From Spirochaetaceae bacterium (GTDB lineage Bacteria; Spirochaetota; Spirochaetia; Treponematales; Treponemataceae): 37,176 nt of DNA. Below the pieces are notes generated by a model. That model saw nothing but the letters and a program-made list of their open reading frames with translations. It searched no databases and had not been told where the DNA came from. This document shows, piece by piece, positions 26,950 to 34,946 of the stretch. The stretch covers positions 1 through 37,176 of the forward strand of contig JAGAAX010000042.1 of the NCBI GenBank assembly GCA_017614995.1, given 5' to 3'. The translations under genes were made by a program, and so were the position numbers. How positions within the stretch are numbered: position 1 is the first letter of the stretch; each line of letters begins with the position of its first letter.

Positions 26950-27864
26950 TTATTCTTCTGCAAAAAAGTCTGTGTCTATTTTGCAAATCTTTATTATATC
27001 TTTTACAGTTACTCCAGCTTCATATTCTATCATTAAATCAGTTAGTTTTTGACCATCGATTAATATTACAGTGGCATTACTTGTATTATTTGCATAATTT
27101 ATTGCTTCTTGTGAAAACGAAGCAGTTGTAATAAAAATGCCTTTTTTTGCTCTTTGACCGTCTAATGCTCCAACAAATTTCTGTATTTCTGGACGACCAA
27201 TTTTTGTTTCTTTTTTCCATCGTTTAGCTTGAACATAAATTTTATCCAAACCAAGCTTATCTTCTTTTATAATTCCATCGATTCCTTCGTCTCCAGATTT
27301 TGAAGTTACTTCACCATTATTGAAATCTGAATCTCCATAGCCCATTTTTATTAATAGCTCAACAACGATTTCTTCAAATTTGTAAGGAGAAGCATTTTCA
27401 ATATTTTGAAGAAGAATTTTTGATAATTCTTGATTAATACGTTTATGACCTTCTTCAATTAATTCATCAGGAGTTTTTTCTTCATCATATTCAATTTGTT
27501 CGTCTTCAGTTTTTTCTTTTTTATCTCTTTCAAATAAATTTTTATCAGGATTTAATTCTTTTAAAAATCGAATTGTAATTTTATCAGGAGGATTATTTAA
27601 TACATTCTTTCCTAATTCAGAAATTTGATATTTTCCACGTTCAGGACTTCCTATTAAACCACCAGTTCTTAAATAAGAAATAGACCAAGCAATTCTATTG
27701 TAATATAGAAGTTGTTTTCCATTTGGAGTTTTTACCTGTTTTTCTTCTTCTGTAATTTTGAAATGTTCAACTACAATATTTCTTATCATCGTGGAATCAT
27801 AAATTTTTTCATCTTTCATATTTGAAAGGATTGGAAGCATCGCAGATTGAAAATCAGGTATCAT
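26950..27864 (-). CDS. mrr: Mrr-type type IV restriction endonuclease
   Basis: Cuts DNA carrying foreign methylation, as E. coli Mrr does. The 304-aa length equals that of E. coli Mrr. Residues 1-95 form the Mrr_N winged-helix domain (LLYYNRIAWSISYLRTGGLI). After an acidic linker (110-145) comes the catalytic domain from residue 160: FEEIVVELLIKMGY, GDEGIDGI (D192, D196) and VQAKRW (Q212-x-K214), the PD-(D/E)XK variant of the family. Located beyond the last attC, with the standard cassette leader hairpin upstream (27898-27913), it appears to be the distal member of the array but lacks an attC of its own. It could restrict incoming DNA with alien methylation; compatibility with the methylases upstream is implied. 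Confidence 0.92.
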   Translation of the reverse strand: MIPDFQSAMLPILSNMKDEKIYDSTMIRNIVVEHFKITEEEKQVKTPNGKQLLYYNRIAWSISYLRTGGLIGSPERGKYQISELGKNVLNNPPDKITIRFLKELNPDKNLFERDKKEKTEDEQIEYDEEKTPDELIEEGHKRINQELSKILLQNIENASPYKFEEIVVELLIKMGYGDSDFNNGEVTSKSGDEGIDGIIKEDKLGLDKIYVQAKRWKKETKIGRPEIQKFVGALDGQRAKKGIFITTASFSQEAINYANNTSNATVILIDGQKLTDLMIEYEAGVTVKDIIKICKIDTDFFAEE

Positions 27865-27916
27865 CTTATCTCATTTCTCCATTTTCTATTTTTAAAGCGC
27901 CCCAGTGCGGGCGTCC

Positions 27917-27979
27917 GTATAACAACTGGTTGTACCGCAGGCGGCTTGACCGCCTGTCGGCTACGAACCTATGTTATAC
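27917..27979 (-). other. attC site 1 with leader hairpin
   Basis: Core ends GTATAAC (27917-27923) and GTTATAC (27973-27979). L-box arms GGTTGTACCG and CGGCTACGAACC, the latter with two extra bases; central stem GCAGGCGG/CCGCCTGT around CTTGA. It closes the cassette of the gene at 28263-29015. The hairpin of the next cassette start (mrr side) is at 27898-27913, CGCCC/GGGCG with loop GCACTG on the minus strand. Confidence 0.85.
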
Positions 27980-27980
27980 G

Positions 27981-28262
27981 AAAATATTTCTTACCGAAAT
28001 ATTATTTACTTATTTTCTCTTTATAAAAAAGAGAATTAATTTTTTCCAAAAGCAGCACTTCTATTTTTTTATGAACAATCCTAAGCGACGAAAGTCGCGT
28101 ACTACCGCTATCTTGTGTCGCCCTAAAATAAAATAAATAATAGAAAGCAAGCTCGACTTGCTTTCTATTATTTTCCAATTTATTCAACCGCTTCTTCGCC
28201 CGAGCCCTAAAGTTCAATTCATTTTATAATCGAGCTTGACTCGATTATAAAATATTCTTTAT
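27981..28262 (-). ncRNA. Structured 3' module of cassette, copy A
   Basis: Between the stop codon of the exported-protein gene and attC 1 lie several hairpins and no gene. GCGAC/GTCGC is at 28085-28098. A perfect 16-bp stem (28136-28151/28157-28172) has loop CTCGA; a perfect 14-bp stem (28221-28234/28240-28253) has loop CTTGA. Short constant blocks CCCTAAAGTTCAATT and CGCTTCTTCGC are shared with copy B at 36034-36171. The stem-loop section is doubled relative to copy B. Whether it is transcribed is unknown; terminator, RNA-stability element and recombination structure are all possible. Confidence 0.5.
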
Positions 28263-29015
28263 CTATTCTCCATGAATTATTGATTCTATTTTTGAAGTAT
28301 CTGCATTTATTAGAATTTCAAAAACTCCTCCTAAAGCTTCATCTGGTAGAGTACCTTTAACGAACCATTTATTCTTATACTTATAAATATAATAAGGCAT
28401 TTCATCTCTTATTGTTTTAATTCCATATAAATCGAATAAAATATTTTCTGATACTTTTATTACTTCCTCGATTTTTAATAGTTTTTTTTCCTCAGGTTGA
28501 ATTCCGGTATATTCAGGTTGTATTTTTGATAATTCTTCATCTAAATCAATTTCATATAAATCTTTAACTATCGAATCAGTTCCAGAAGGATCACATATCA
28601 AATTAAAAGAATTAATGTCAAAATCAAAAACTCTTGATCTTTTAGTAATACATTTTACTTCGTAAGTATTTATGTTGAATTCAAAGATATCATTTGCTCG
28701 ATTAATAATTGTAATCGTTTTACTGTTTTTGAATTCTATATTTTTGATAAATACCCATTGAACATCTCCTTCAAGATATTCGTTTATTCGTATCACATAT
28801 ATAGGAACGGTAAAATAGTATTTTGGTTCTGTATTTGATTCGATTTTAATTATTCCAAAAAAATAATTTCCTAAATCTGTTGTTTTGTATGAAACATTGT
28901 ATGTAAATTTTTCGTTGGAGATAGAATCAGGACTCGGAGGGATATTTATATAAGCCGAAAGATTATATAGACAACCGAAAAATACAATTAATAAAATTAA
29001 AAACTTCTTTTTCAT
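28263..29015 (-). CDS. Exported protein of unknown function, cassette family member 1
   Basis: 250 aa with a signal peptide (KKKFLILLIVFFGCLYNLSA). The mature part looks beta-rich, with VQWVFIKNIEFKNSKTITI, and ends GGVFEILINADTSKIESIIHGE minus the first residues of that run. The same blocks, including WVFI-DIEFK and the IHGE end, recur in 36172-36927, so the two are paralogues carried in separate cassettes. I do not recognise the family. GGAG precedes the ATG. Periplasmic or surface location is inferred from the signal peptide. Confidence 0.75.
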   Translation of the reverse strand: MKKKFLILLIVFFGCLYNLSAYINIPPSPDSISNEKFTYNVSYKTTDLGNYFFGIIKIESNTEPKYYFTVPIYVIRINEYLEGDVQWVFIKNIEFKNSKTITIINRANDIFEFNINTYEVKCITKRSRVFDFDINSFNLICDPSGTDSIVKDLYEIDLDEELSKIQPEYTGIQPEEKKLLKIEEVIKVSENILFDLYGIKTIRDEMPYYIYKYKNKWFVKGTLPDEALGGVFEILINADTSKIESIIHGE

Positions 29016-29044
29016 TTTTCTCCAAGCACCTCAGTGAGGTGTCC

Positions 29045-29109
29045 GTATAACTACGCGCTTAAACGGTGGCGGGCTTGACCCGACATCCGATTTGAAGTGC
29101 ATGTTATGC
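29045..29109 (-). other. attC site 2 with leader hairpin
   Basis: Core ends GTATAAC (29045-29051) and GTTATGC (29103-29109); L boxes GCGCTTAAACGG and CCGATTTGAAGTGC; central GGCGGG-CTTGA-CCCGAC. It lies 5 bases after the methylase stop and closes the DpnII-like cassette. The next cassette starts with hairpin CACCTC-AGT-GAGGTG (29027-29041), directly before the SD of the exported-protein gene. Confidence 0.85.
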
Positions 29110-29114
29110 CTTAT

Positions 29115-29999
29115 TTATTCTATCGGTAAATCTATGCCATAATATGGAGTTTCTTCATGAACTTCCATTATTTCTTTCAAAGGTTTATCCGAATATTTCA
29201 TTATTTTATCACGATATTCCATTTTTTTCATAACGTTGTTAATTTCTATTCTGCGATTTTTTGAAAGTTGTAAAAATTCTTCTTCCTTATCTAAACCTAA
29301 AAATCTACGATTTAATAAATTTGCTGCAATTCCTGTTGTGCTGGAGCCCGTAAAGGGATCCAGTACCCAATCATTTTCTTTTGTTGAAGCAAGGATTATT
29401 CGAGCAAGTAAAGGTAAAGGTTTCTGTGTAGGATGTTTACCGCAAGACTTTTCCCATTTTGCAATAGCAGGCAAGCTCCATAAATCGCGCATTTGCGTTC
29501 CGCCGTTAATTTCCTTCATTAATTCATAATTGTAATAGTGTGTTATTTTTTTATTTTTACGAGCCCAAAGAATAAACTCTGTAGAATGAGTAAAAAATTT
29601 ACAGGACAAATTTGGAGGAGGATTTGTTTTTGCCCATGTGATGCAATTCAAGATTCTAAAGTTTAATTCAGTAAGCATTTGGGCAACAGAGAAAATGTTA
29701 TGATATGTACCAGAAATCCAAATAGTTCCATTTTCTTTTAGTTTATCACGACAAAGACTAAGCCATTGTCGATTAAATTCATTATCTTTTGCAAACCCCT
29801 GAGATTTATCCCATGTTCCTTTATTTACAGAAACTTGTCTTCCACTTTGAACGGAAATACCTCCATTAGACAAAAAGTATGGAGGATCAGCAAAAATCAT
29901 ATCAAATTGAAAATTTATATTAGGAAGTAAGTCTAAGCAATTACCTTTTGCAAGAGTGAAGTCTTTATTTTCTGAACGATACCACGCTTTGATAGAAAT
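29115..29999 (-). CDS. DpnA-type adenine methyltransferase, ATT start
   Basis: Beta-class N6-adenine methyltransferase of the DpnII system; DpnA methylates GATC also on single strands, which helps protect incoming DNA. Motif IV DPPYF comes first, SAM motif FTGSSTTG near the end, with NLSCKFFTHSTEFILWARKN and GKHPTQKP between, as in DpnA. The first ATG (29900) would delete the N-terminal FTLAKGNCLDLLPN segment expected before DPPY. The frame extends to an ATT at 29999 behind AGGAG, giving 294 aa. This stop-SD-start junction matches the one at 33828-33845 at 17 of 18 bases, the exception being ATG there and ATT here. Translation may thus be weak. Confidence 0.85.
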   Translation of the reverse strand: MSIKAWYRSENKDFTLAKGNCLDLLPNINFQFDMIFADPPYFLSNGGISVQSGRQVSVNKGTWDKSQGFAKDNEFNRQWLSLCRDKLKENGTIWISGTYHNIFSVAQMLTELNFRILNCITWAKTNPPPNLSCKFFTHSTEFILWARKNKKITHYYNYELMKEINGGTQMRDLWSLPAIAKWEKSCGKHPTQKPLPLLARIILASTKENDWVLDPFTGSSTTGIAANLLNRRFLGLDKEEEFLQLSKNRRIEINNVMKKMEYRDKIMKYSDKPLKEIMEVHEETPYYGIDLPIE

Positions 30000-30008
30000 A
30001 ATAAACTC

Positions 30009-30872
30009 CTATTTAAATATAGTTTTCATTATTCCATTCTGCATATCATTTATACTATATAAATCTTCTAATACATCAAATGTTTCTTCAAGATTTCTTG
30101 CAGCAGATTTCCATCCGGCACCATCAGTAAACCACACAAACTTTGCGCCTTTTACATTTTTCATTTCTGTTGCAATTGTTTTGTAGCTTCTTGCAGTTTC
30201 ATTTAATTTTGAACCACCACTACCATAAAAGTTTGTTTCAATTAAATAAATGCAATTATCAGTTCTTACAACAAAGTCCCAGCGTTTTTCCATTTTACCC
30301 TGATTTGAAACCGCTGATAAATCGATGTTCCATTTTTTAGAAACTTCAGAAATATACATTTCTTTAAAATAATTTACATCACGTTTGAACCCGGCTTTTT
30401 TTATATAGTTTTCTACAAGGTCTTCCATCTGATGACCGCCACGATTTTTTCTACCATTTGAATCAAGGCCTGTTTCTACACCAGTTACGTAGTCATATAA
30501 ATTATTTATAATGTGATTTGATAGAAGATCAAAAAGACCTGTTTTTTTCATGAACAATTTATATTCTGAAATAGTATTAATCTGTTTATCAAAAGTGAAA
30601 AGTTTCACATCTCCATTTTCGCCTGCAAATATTTCATACTCTCTGACAGCAAGCAAAATAGGAATGCATTTTAGTATCTCTGGATATTTCGAAACTAATT
30701 TTTCAAAATCGGCTTCAATATTTTTTGAACCAATTAATGAATTCAAAATGTTTAATTCTACTTTTATAGAATCAGTATTTTTGTAAACTTTATTAAAATC
30801 AATATAATAACCAAAGTCTGCAATACTATATCGAAATTTTGAAAGCCACATTTGAAAATTTCGTTTTTCCAT
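30009..30872 (-). CDS. DpnII-like type II restriction endonuclease (GATC)
   Basis: 287 aa, close to DpnII in length and motifs: TGVETGLDSNGRKNRGGHQM, then KRWDFVV and IYLIETNFYGSGGSKLNETA, the PD-(D/E)XK-like core of this family. It should cut unmethylated GATC. GAGG lies five bases before the ATG. It follows the Dam-type methylase by 8 bases and overlaps the leader of the second methylase, so order is methylase, endonuclease, methylase. In the pneumococcal system both methylases precede the nuclease. Confidence 0.92.
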   Translation of the reverse strand: MEKRNFQMWLSKFRYSIADFGYYIDFNKVYKNTDSIKVELNILNSLIGSKNIEADFEKLVSKYPEILKCIPILLAVREYEIFAGENGDVKLFTFDKQINTISEYKLFMKKTGLFDLLSNHIINNLYDYVTGVETGLDSNGRKNRGGHQMEDLVENYIKKAGFKRDVNYFKEMYISEVSKKWNIDLSAVSNQGKMEKRWDFVVRTDNCIYLIETNFYGSGGSKLNETARSYKTIATEMKNVKGAKFVWFTDGAGWKSAARNLEETFDVLEDLYSINDMQNGIMKTIFK

Positions 30873-30880
30873 AAAGACCT

Positions 30881-31771
30881 CTAAAATACACTTGCAGTGT
30901 TTGAAATCAGCAATTCGTTTATTGCACCACGTTTGTTTGCATTTGAATTAATCATTCGAGAAGCTGAAACTCTTTCTATTTGAAAATGAGAGTACAATTC
31001 ATCAAAGAAGTTATCATTAGTATTTGTATTCTTCGGATCAGAATTGCTTGCCAAAACAAGAGCACCTTTGTTTGAAATTTCTGTAATGAAATTTCCAAGT
31101 TCAATCTGTTCTTTATCTGTGAAGCCATTTTCTGAATATGAAGTAAAGGCCGCTGTTTGTGCAAGAGGTCGGTAGGGTGGGTCAATATAGACAAAAGTTT
31201 TATCATCGATAAAACTTTTGCATTCCTTATAATCACCAACTTTCATTTCAACATTTTTAAGTAGTTCTGAACAGGCTTTTAAATTTTCTTCATCACATAA
31301 AAGAGGATTTTTAGCATTATTGAACGGAACATTAAATAAGCCTTTAGAATTAACACGATACAAACCATTAAAACAGGTTTTATTTAAGAAAATGAATAAT
31401 ACTGCTTTTTCAAGATTTTCTTGTTCATTCCCGTTTACTTTTAATTCATTATATCGGTTTCGTTTTTCGTAAAAAAATTCTTTATTTTGTTCAAGTGAAT
31501 GTGATTTATATATTTCCTGTATTTCTGAAAGTTGTGAAATCATTGCTTCACAATTGTTTTTTATTTGGGAGTATGTATTTATAAGTTCTTTATTTATATC
31601 GTTGATTAAAACTTCTTTTGGTTGAAATTTACTTAATACATCAAAAAGTACAGCTCCGCCGCCAACAAAAGGCTCGCAATACTTTTCAATTTTTGAGGGG
31701 TACTTTTCTCTAATTTCATCAAGTAATTGGCTTTTCCCACCAACCCATTTTATAAACGGCTTCGCCAACAT
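30881..31771 (-). CDS. Dam/DpnM-type adenine methylase (GATC)
   Basis: D12-class (alpha) N6-adenine methyltransferase, 296 aa. Motifs: KWVGGKSQL at 8-16, SAM motif EPFVGGGAV at 33-41, and catalytic DPPY at 197-200 followed by RPLAQTAAFTSY. It should methylate GATC and protect the host from the adjacent nuclease. First gene of its cassette. A -10 box TATAAT ends only 9 bases before the ATG and no ribosome site is visible, so the message may be leaderless. Confidence 0.93.
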   Translation of the reverse strand: MLAKPFIKWVGGKSQLLDEIREKYPSKIEKYCEPFVGGGAVLFDVLSKFQPKEVLINDINKELINTYSQIKNNCEAMISQLSEIQEIYKSHSLEQNKEFFYEKRNRYNELKVNGNEQENLEKAVLFIFLNKTCFNGLYRVNSKGLFNVPFNNAKNPLLCDEENLKACSELLKNVEMKVGDYKECKSFIDDKTFVYIDPPYRPLAQTAAFTSYSENGFTDKEQIELGNFITEISNKGALVLASNSDPKNTNTNDNFFDELYSHFQIERVSASRMINSNANKRGAINELLISNTASVF

Positions 31772-31780
31772 AACAAATTA

Positions 31781-31786
31781 ATTATA
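31781..31786 (-). promoter_or_regulatory. -10 box of the DpnII-like cassette
   Basis: TATAAT on the minus strand, 9 bases before the methylase ATG; a matching -35 is weak. It suggests the cassette carries its own promoter and does not depend on Pc of the integron. Confidence 0.45.
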
Positions 31787-31844
31787 CTACTTTTTAACGA
31801 ATTTTTCTATATTATTTTTTAATGAGCAGCCCAGTGGGCTGTCG

Positions 31845-31911
31845 GCATAACTACGCAGTTAAACCGCAAACCGGCTTGACCGGTTTGTCGGATTTGAACT
31901 GCATGTTATGC
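31845..31911 (-). other. attC site 3 with leader hairpin
   Basis: Core ends GCATAAC (31845-31851) and GTTATGC (31905-31911). L boxes GCAGTTAAACCG and CGGATTTGAACTGC; extra A and G in the right arm. Central GCAAACCGG-CTTGA-CCGGTTTGT. It closes the EcoRI-like cassette. The next cassette starts with hairpin CAGCCC-AGT-GGGCTG at 31827-31841. Confidence 0.88.
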
Positions 31912-31916
31912 CTTTG

Positions 31917-32132
31917 TTAGAGAATTGTATTAATACAATGATTATATGAAGGAGGTAAAAAGTTTATATCATCAAATTTACTGAGAGTTATAGGTCCTCT
32001 TGGTTTAGTATAACCCTGTTCAATTAATTTTTTATACTCTTCTTGAGTTACAAGATAATCTTTATAAAACGTCAAATTCTGGTTTTCATTGTTAGTTACA
32101 ATTTTTACAACCTGATCTACTAATGTTTTCAT
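31917..32132 (-). CDS. 71-aa protein of unknown function
   Basis: Overlaps the stop of the protease-like gene by 4 bases (ATGA), so the two are translationally coupled, and ends 5 bases before attC 3. The sequence (VTQEEYKKLIEQGYTKPRGP) has no signal peptide or recognised motif. It may be a partner, adaptor or substrate of the protease; that is context only. Confidence 0.6.
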   Translation of the reverse strand: MKTLVDQVVKIVTNNENQNLTFYKDYLVTQEEYKKLIEQGYTKPRGPITLSKFDDINFLPPSYNHCINTIL

Positions 32133-32995
32133 ATAAAATCCCTTGTTTGTATAAAAATATTTATCCTATTATGATTGATAAAATCAGTAGCTAAAGAATG
32201 ATATTTACGAATTAAAGCTGTTAGTTTTTTATCGTCTCCAAAGTTCTGAATTTTCAATTGTAACTCGTTTTCTAGTGTTTCAATATTTATTGGTCTACCA
32301 TGTGATTTCCAAATATTATTGTTACTTAACTTATCGGCAATATCTTTTGCTCTTTTAATTTTTTCTTGTTCAGTTACTTTCCTAGAAGGATCATGTGAAT
32401 GTGTTGTCCAATCTCTGAATTTATATTTTACTAGCCATTTTTGAAGCAAATCAATAGTCAACTCTTTTGCTTGCTCAAAACCTCGCAATTCGGCCAAATC
32501 CATTTCTTTTAAGATAATAAACTCTGCCTGAGTTAATTCATTATTTTGGGCTTTTTGGATTAACTCATTAACCTTATCTAAATAACCTAAAGCAGGAACA
32601 AATCTTCCTTCTTTGTTTTGTACTTGAGGATCAATAGGACCTAATACACTATAATAATCCATAAGAATATTATTTCCACTCATACAGAAAATAGTACCTG
32701 CACTATATGCTCTGTCAGGAACAATAAAATTTACTTCTGAATAATGTTTTCTTATTATGTTGACATGTCTTTCAACTGAAATAGCACTACCACCATTTGT
32801 GGTTAATATTATATACAGGGAGTCTTTTTTTTGAGAATCGTTTACTAATTGCTCTATTATTTGTAAAAATTGGTTTTCAGTACCATCCATTATTGGCCCA
32901 TAAAAAGCCAGGACATCTGAGTTTAAATAACTCTCTAATTCTACTAATCTTTGTTTTAATAATATTTTTATATTATCATTTATTGGAAATTCCAT
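32129..32995 (-). CDS. ClpP-fold serine protease, SDH/SppA-like
   Basis: 288 aa of the SDH (serine dehydrogenase proteinase-like) ClpP/crotonase superfamily. TTNGGSA (65-71) forms the oxyanion region, YSAGTIF (97-103) carries the nucleophile S98, and MDYYSVLGPIDPQV (112-125) is the family signature; the C-terminal half is helical. No signal or membrane helix is seen, so it is likely cytosolic. Similar proteases occur beside restriction and other defence genes. Here it sits directly downstream of an EcoRI-like R-M pair in the same cassette, coupled to a 71-aa gene. An AGGG lies 7 bases before the ATG. Confidence 0.8.
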   Translation of the reverse strand: MEFPINDNIKILLKQRLVELESYLNSDVLAFYGPIMDGTENQFLQIIEQLVNDSQKKDSLYIILTTNGGSAISVERHVNIIRKHYSEVNFIVPDRAYSAGTIFCMSGNNILMDYYSVLGPIDPQVQNKEGRFVPALGYLDKVNELIQKAQNNELTQAEFIILKEMDLAELRGFEQAKELTIDLLQKWLVKYKFRDWTTHSHDPSRKVTEQEKIKRAKDIADKLSNNNIWKSHGRPINIETLENELQLKIQNFGDDKKLTALIRKYHSLATDFINHNRINIFIQTRDFI

Positions 32996-33104
32996 CCTAA
33001 AACCCTAGATATAATTGTATTATTAAATATTAAAAAAATCAATTTCTTTTTTAAAAGAACACTATTTATCTGTTTAGCTAATAGAAATTTTTAGAATTTC
33101 AAAG
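32996..33104. other. Short gap inside the EcoRI-like cassette
   Basis: AT-rich with no attC, so the restriction pair and the protease pair belong to one cassette. It may hold a promoter for the protease gene; no convincing -35/-10 pair was found. Confidence 0.4.
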
Positions 33105-33830
33105 CTAATACAGATAGTATCTTATAGATGCTTCTGCGATTTCTTTCATTTTCTCAAACATTTCAGGAATTGTCCACCGTTCTTCTCTAAAGAACATTGA
33201 TACTGGAGAAAAGTAATTTACATCAGAATTTCCATCTCTTTTAAAAACGTAAATTTGATTTAAATTATAAAACTCATTCATGACAATTATTTTTGAACGA
33301 ACTGTCAAAGTTTCTGGGGTATCTACAGCAAAATCACAGCCCCAGCCAAAGCAGATGAATGGAGTAATTTTTTCATAGTTCATCATTGCTTTTATTCCTG
33401 TAAGATTTTTTCCAAGTCTTTCAATAGCGTTTCCTGTTGCTTGTTTTGCTTTACCTTCTTGTAGACGTTCTTTATTTGTTCCTTGACGTTTTATTTCTGC
33501 AATGACTAATGGAGATTTTTCATTTTTCTTTTTATTTACAAGATATAATACTCCGCCATCTGGAATGATTTTTCTATCTATACAGTCATAGCAAAATTCT
33601 GAGCGGATTCTTTTTCGTTTAATAAAATCAATCATGTATTTGATTTCAATTTCTGCGGAGAATTCCAAGTCCCAATCATTTTCAAAATATGATTGGAAAT
33701 CTTTTTTACTTTTCAAATACTGTTTTACAAGTTCCATTGCCTGATAAACTTCTTTATCATCAATTTTTGATTTTGAGTTTTTAGGCTTATGCTGTTCTGT
33801 TCTTTCTCGTAAACTGTCGTGCTGGCTCAT
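33105..33830 (-). CDS. EcoRI-like type II restriction endonuclease
   Basis: 241 aa, a little shorter than EcoRI (277). The catalytic set aligns: PDGG with D91, then IAEIKRQG with E112 and K114 (EcoRI has D91, E111, K113 in PDGG and AEAKHQG). Next comes the recognition-helix block ATGNAIERLGKN, matching AAGNAIERSHKN of EcoRI, and FICFGWGCDF. The N-terminus LRERTEQHKP also resembles EcoRI. It probably recognises GAATTC or a close relative. ATG is preceded by AGGAG overlapping the methylase stop. Confidence 0.88.
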   Translation of the reverse strand: MSQHDSLRERTEQHKPKNSKSKIDDKEVYQAMELVKQYLKSKKDFQSYFENDWDLEFSAEIEIKYMIDFIKRKRIRSEFCYDCIDRKIIPDGGVLYLVNKKKNEKSPLVIAEIKRQGTNKERLQEGKAKQATGNAIERLGKNLTGIKAMMNYEKITPFICFGWGCDFAVDTPETLTVRSKIIVMNEFYNLNQIYVFKRDGNSDVNYFSPVSMFFREERWTIPEMFEKMKEIAEASIRYYLY

Positions 33831-33839
33831 AATAAACTC

Positions 33840-34946
33840 CTATTTTTCTAAGACGAAAAGATACTCTGAAACATGAATATCTCTACTTCTTAAATTTCTG
33901 CTTCCACGGAAAGTATTGTATGTAATTTCTACAGTTTTTACTTTTCCGTATTTTTTTAGCATTTCTGACATTTCATCAAATGTAATGAAACCTTCCGAGT
34001 TATATGAAATAATTGCGAACTTGCTCGACAAGTTTGCAATTATTTCTTCCATTGATTTCAATGCAGAATAAGGTTTGTTAAAAGCTGAACGATTCCAATC
34101 TTGTGTTATTCCGCTGACTTTACTTACTTCAACATCCAATTTATTTTTTATGATTAAATTGAGCATAAAATAATTGGAACCATAAGGATGCTGATTATAT
34201 GGAGGATCAAGATAAGCAATATCTAAATTCTTAAGTTCTTTAGAAAGTTCAACAGTGTCTTTTTGATAGATTTCTAATTTTGAATTAAAATTACTGAAAA
34301 TAGGTTCTTTTAATTCTATTTTTCCAAAGATTCTTGTAAGGGCATTTTTACCAGCAGCACCAAAGCAACCGATACCAGTGTTTTTATCTTTATAAAAACC
34401 TTTAAATACTCCACTTGTATTTACATGGATTGATGCTTCTGTAACCAATGGAGCCAGAAAGAACTTTTTTAATTCTTCTTCCTTTACCACATCATCAATT
34501 AATTTTCTATATGTATCGATTAGTACGGCATTTTCGTGCGTGTAGAAAACTCTTTCGCCTCTTAAAATATTATTGTCGTCTTGAGGTGCATAATTTTCTG
34601 AAATTATTCCAGGATATTTTTGCTTGGCGCAACGCTTTTCAATTTCGTTGCGTAATTCTGCACAAACTTCTGCCGGATAATCTTTTTTATTTATTAAATA
34701 GCAGATGTTGATTAATGATGAATAATTTTCAAGATCATTAACAATTAATTTTGAAGAATGCTTTTTTAGCATTCGTGCAACAATTCCAGAACCAGAAAAA
34801 ACATCTGCACATACAAGTTTTTTCTTTCCAAGTTTATTTTCTATTTCTTCAACTTCTTTTTCTATATTTCCTATTAGACTTCGTTTATTTCCAAGGTAGG
34901 TAATTATTTGAGTTGTAAGAAAATCCTTATTTTCTTCTTTTTCCAT
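33840..34946 (-). CDS. D12-class adenine methyltransferase of the EcoRI-like system
   Basis: 368 aa. Opens with YLGNKRSLI, SAM motif ADVFSGSGIVARML (47-60), catalytic DPPYNQHPYGSNYFML (247 on), and a C-terminal RSRDIHVSEYLFVLEK. This is a D12-type methylase, whereas M.EcoRI belongs to a different subtype, so the pair is a mixed combination. It should protect the endonuclease site. ATG 34946 was chosen; an in-frame TTG at 34955 is also possible. No controller-protein gene is seen. Confidence 0.85.
   Translation of the reverse strand: MEKEENKDFLTTQIITYLGNKRSLIGNIEKEVEEIENKLGKKKLVCADVFSGSGIVARMLKKHSSKLIVNDLENYSSLINICYLINKKDYPAEVCAELRNEIEKRCAKQKYPGIISENYAPQDDNNILRGERVFYTHENAVLIDTYRKLIDDVVKEEELKKFFLAPLVTEASIHVNTSGVFKGFYKDKNTGIGCFGAAGKNALTRIFGKIELKEPIFSNFNSKLEIYQKDTVELSKELKNLDIAYLDPPYNQHPYGSNYFMLNLIIKNKLDVEVSKVSGITQDWNRSAFNKPYSALKSMEEIIANLSSKFAIISYNSEGFITFDEMSEMLKKYGKVKTVEITYNTFRGSRNLRSRDIHVSEYLFVLEK

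Noticed and set aside
26799-27131. 110-codon plus-strand frame opposite the end of mrr
   Set aside because: Mostly antisense to the conserved Mrr catalytic domain; the hydrophobic, leucine-rich translation is an artefact of AT-rich antisense sequence.
27822-28136. Plus-strand open frames crossing attC sites (also 35038-35259 and 36951-37175)
   Set aside because: The similar peptides (NNWLYRR..D.LSATNLCY) are translations of the attC sequence itself, not related proteins.
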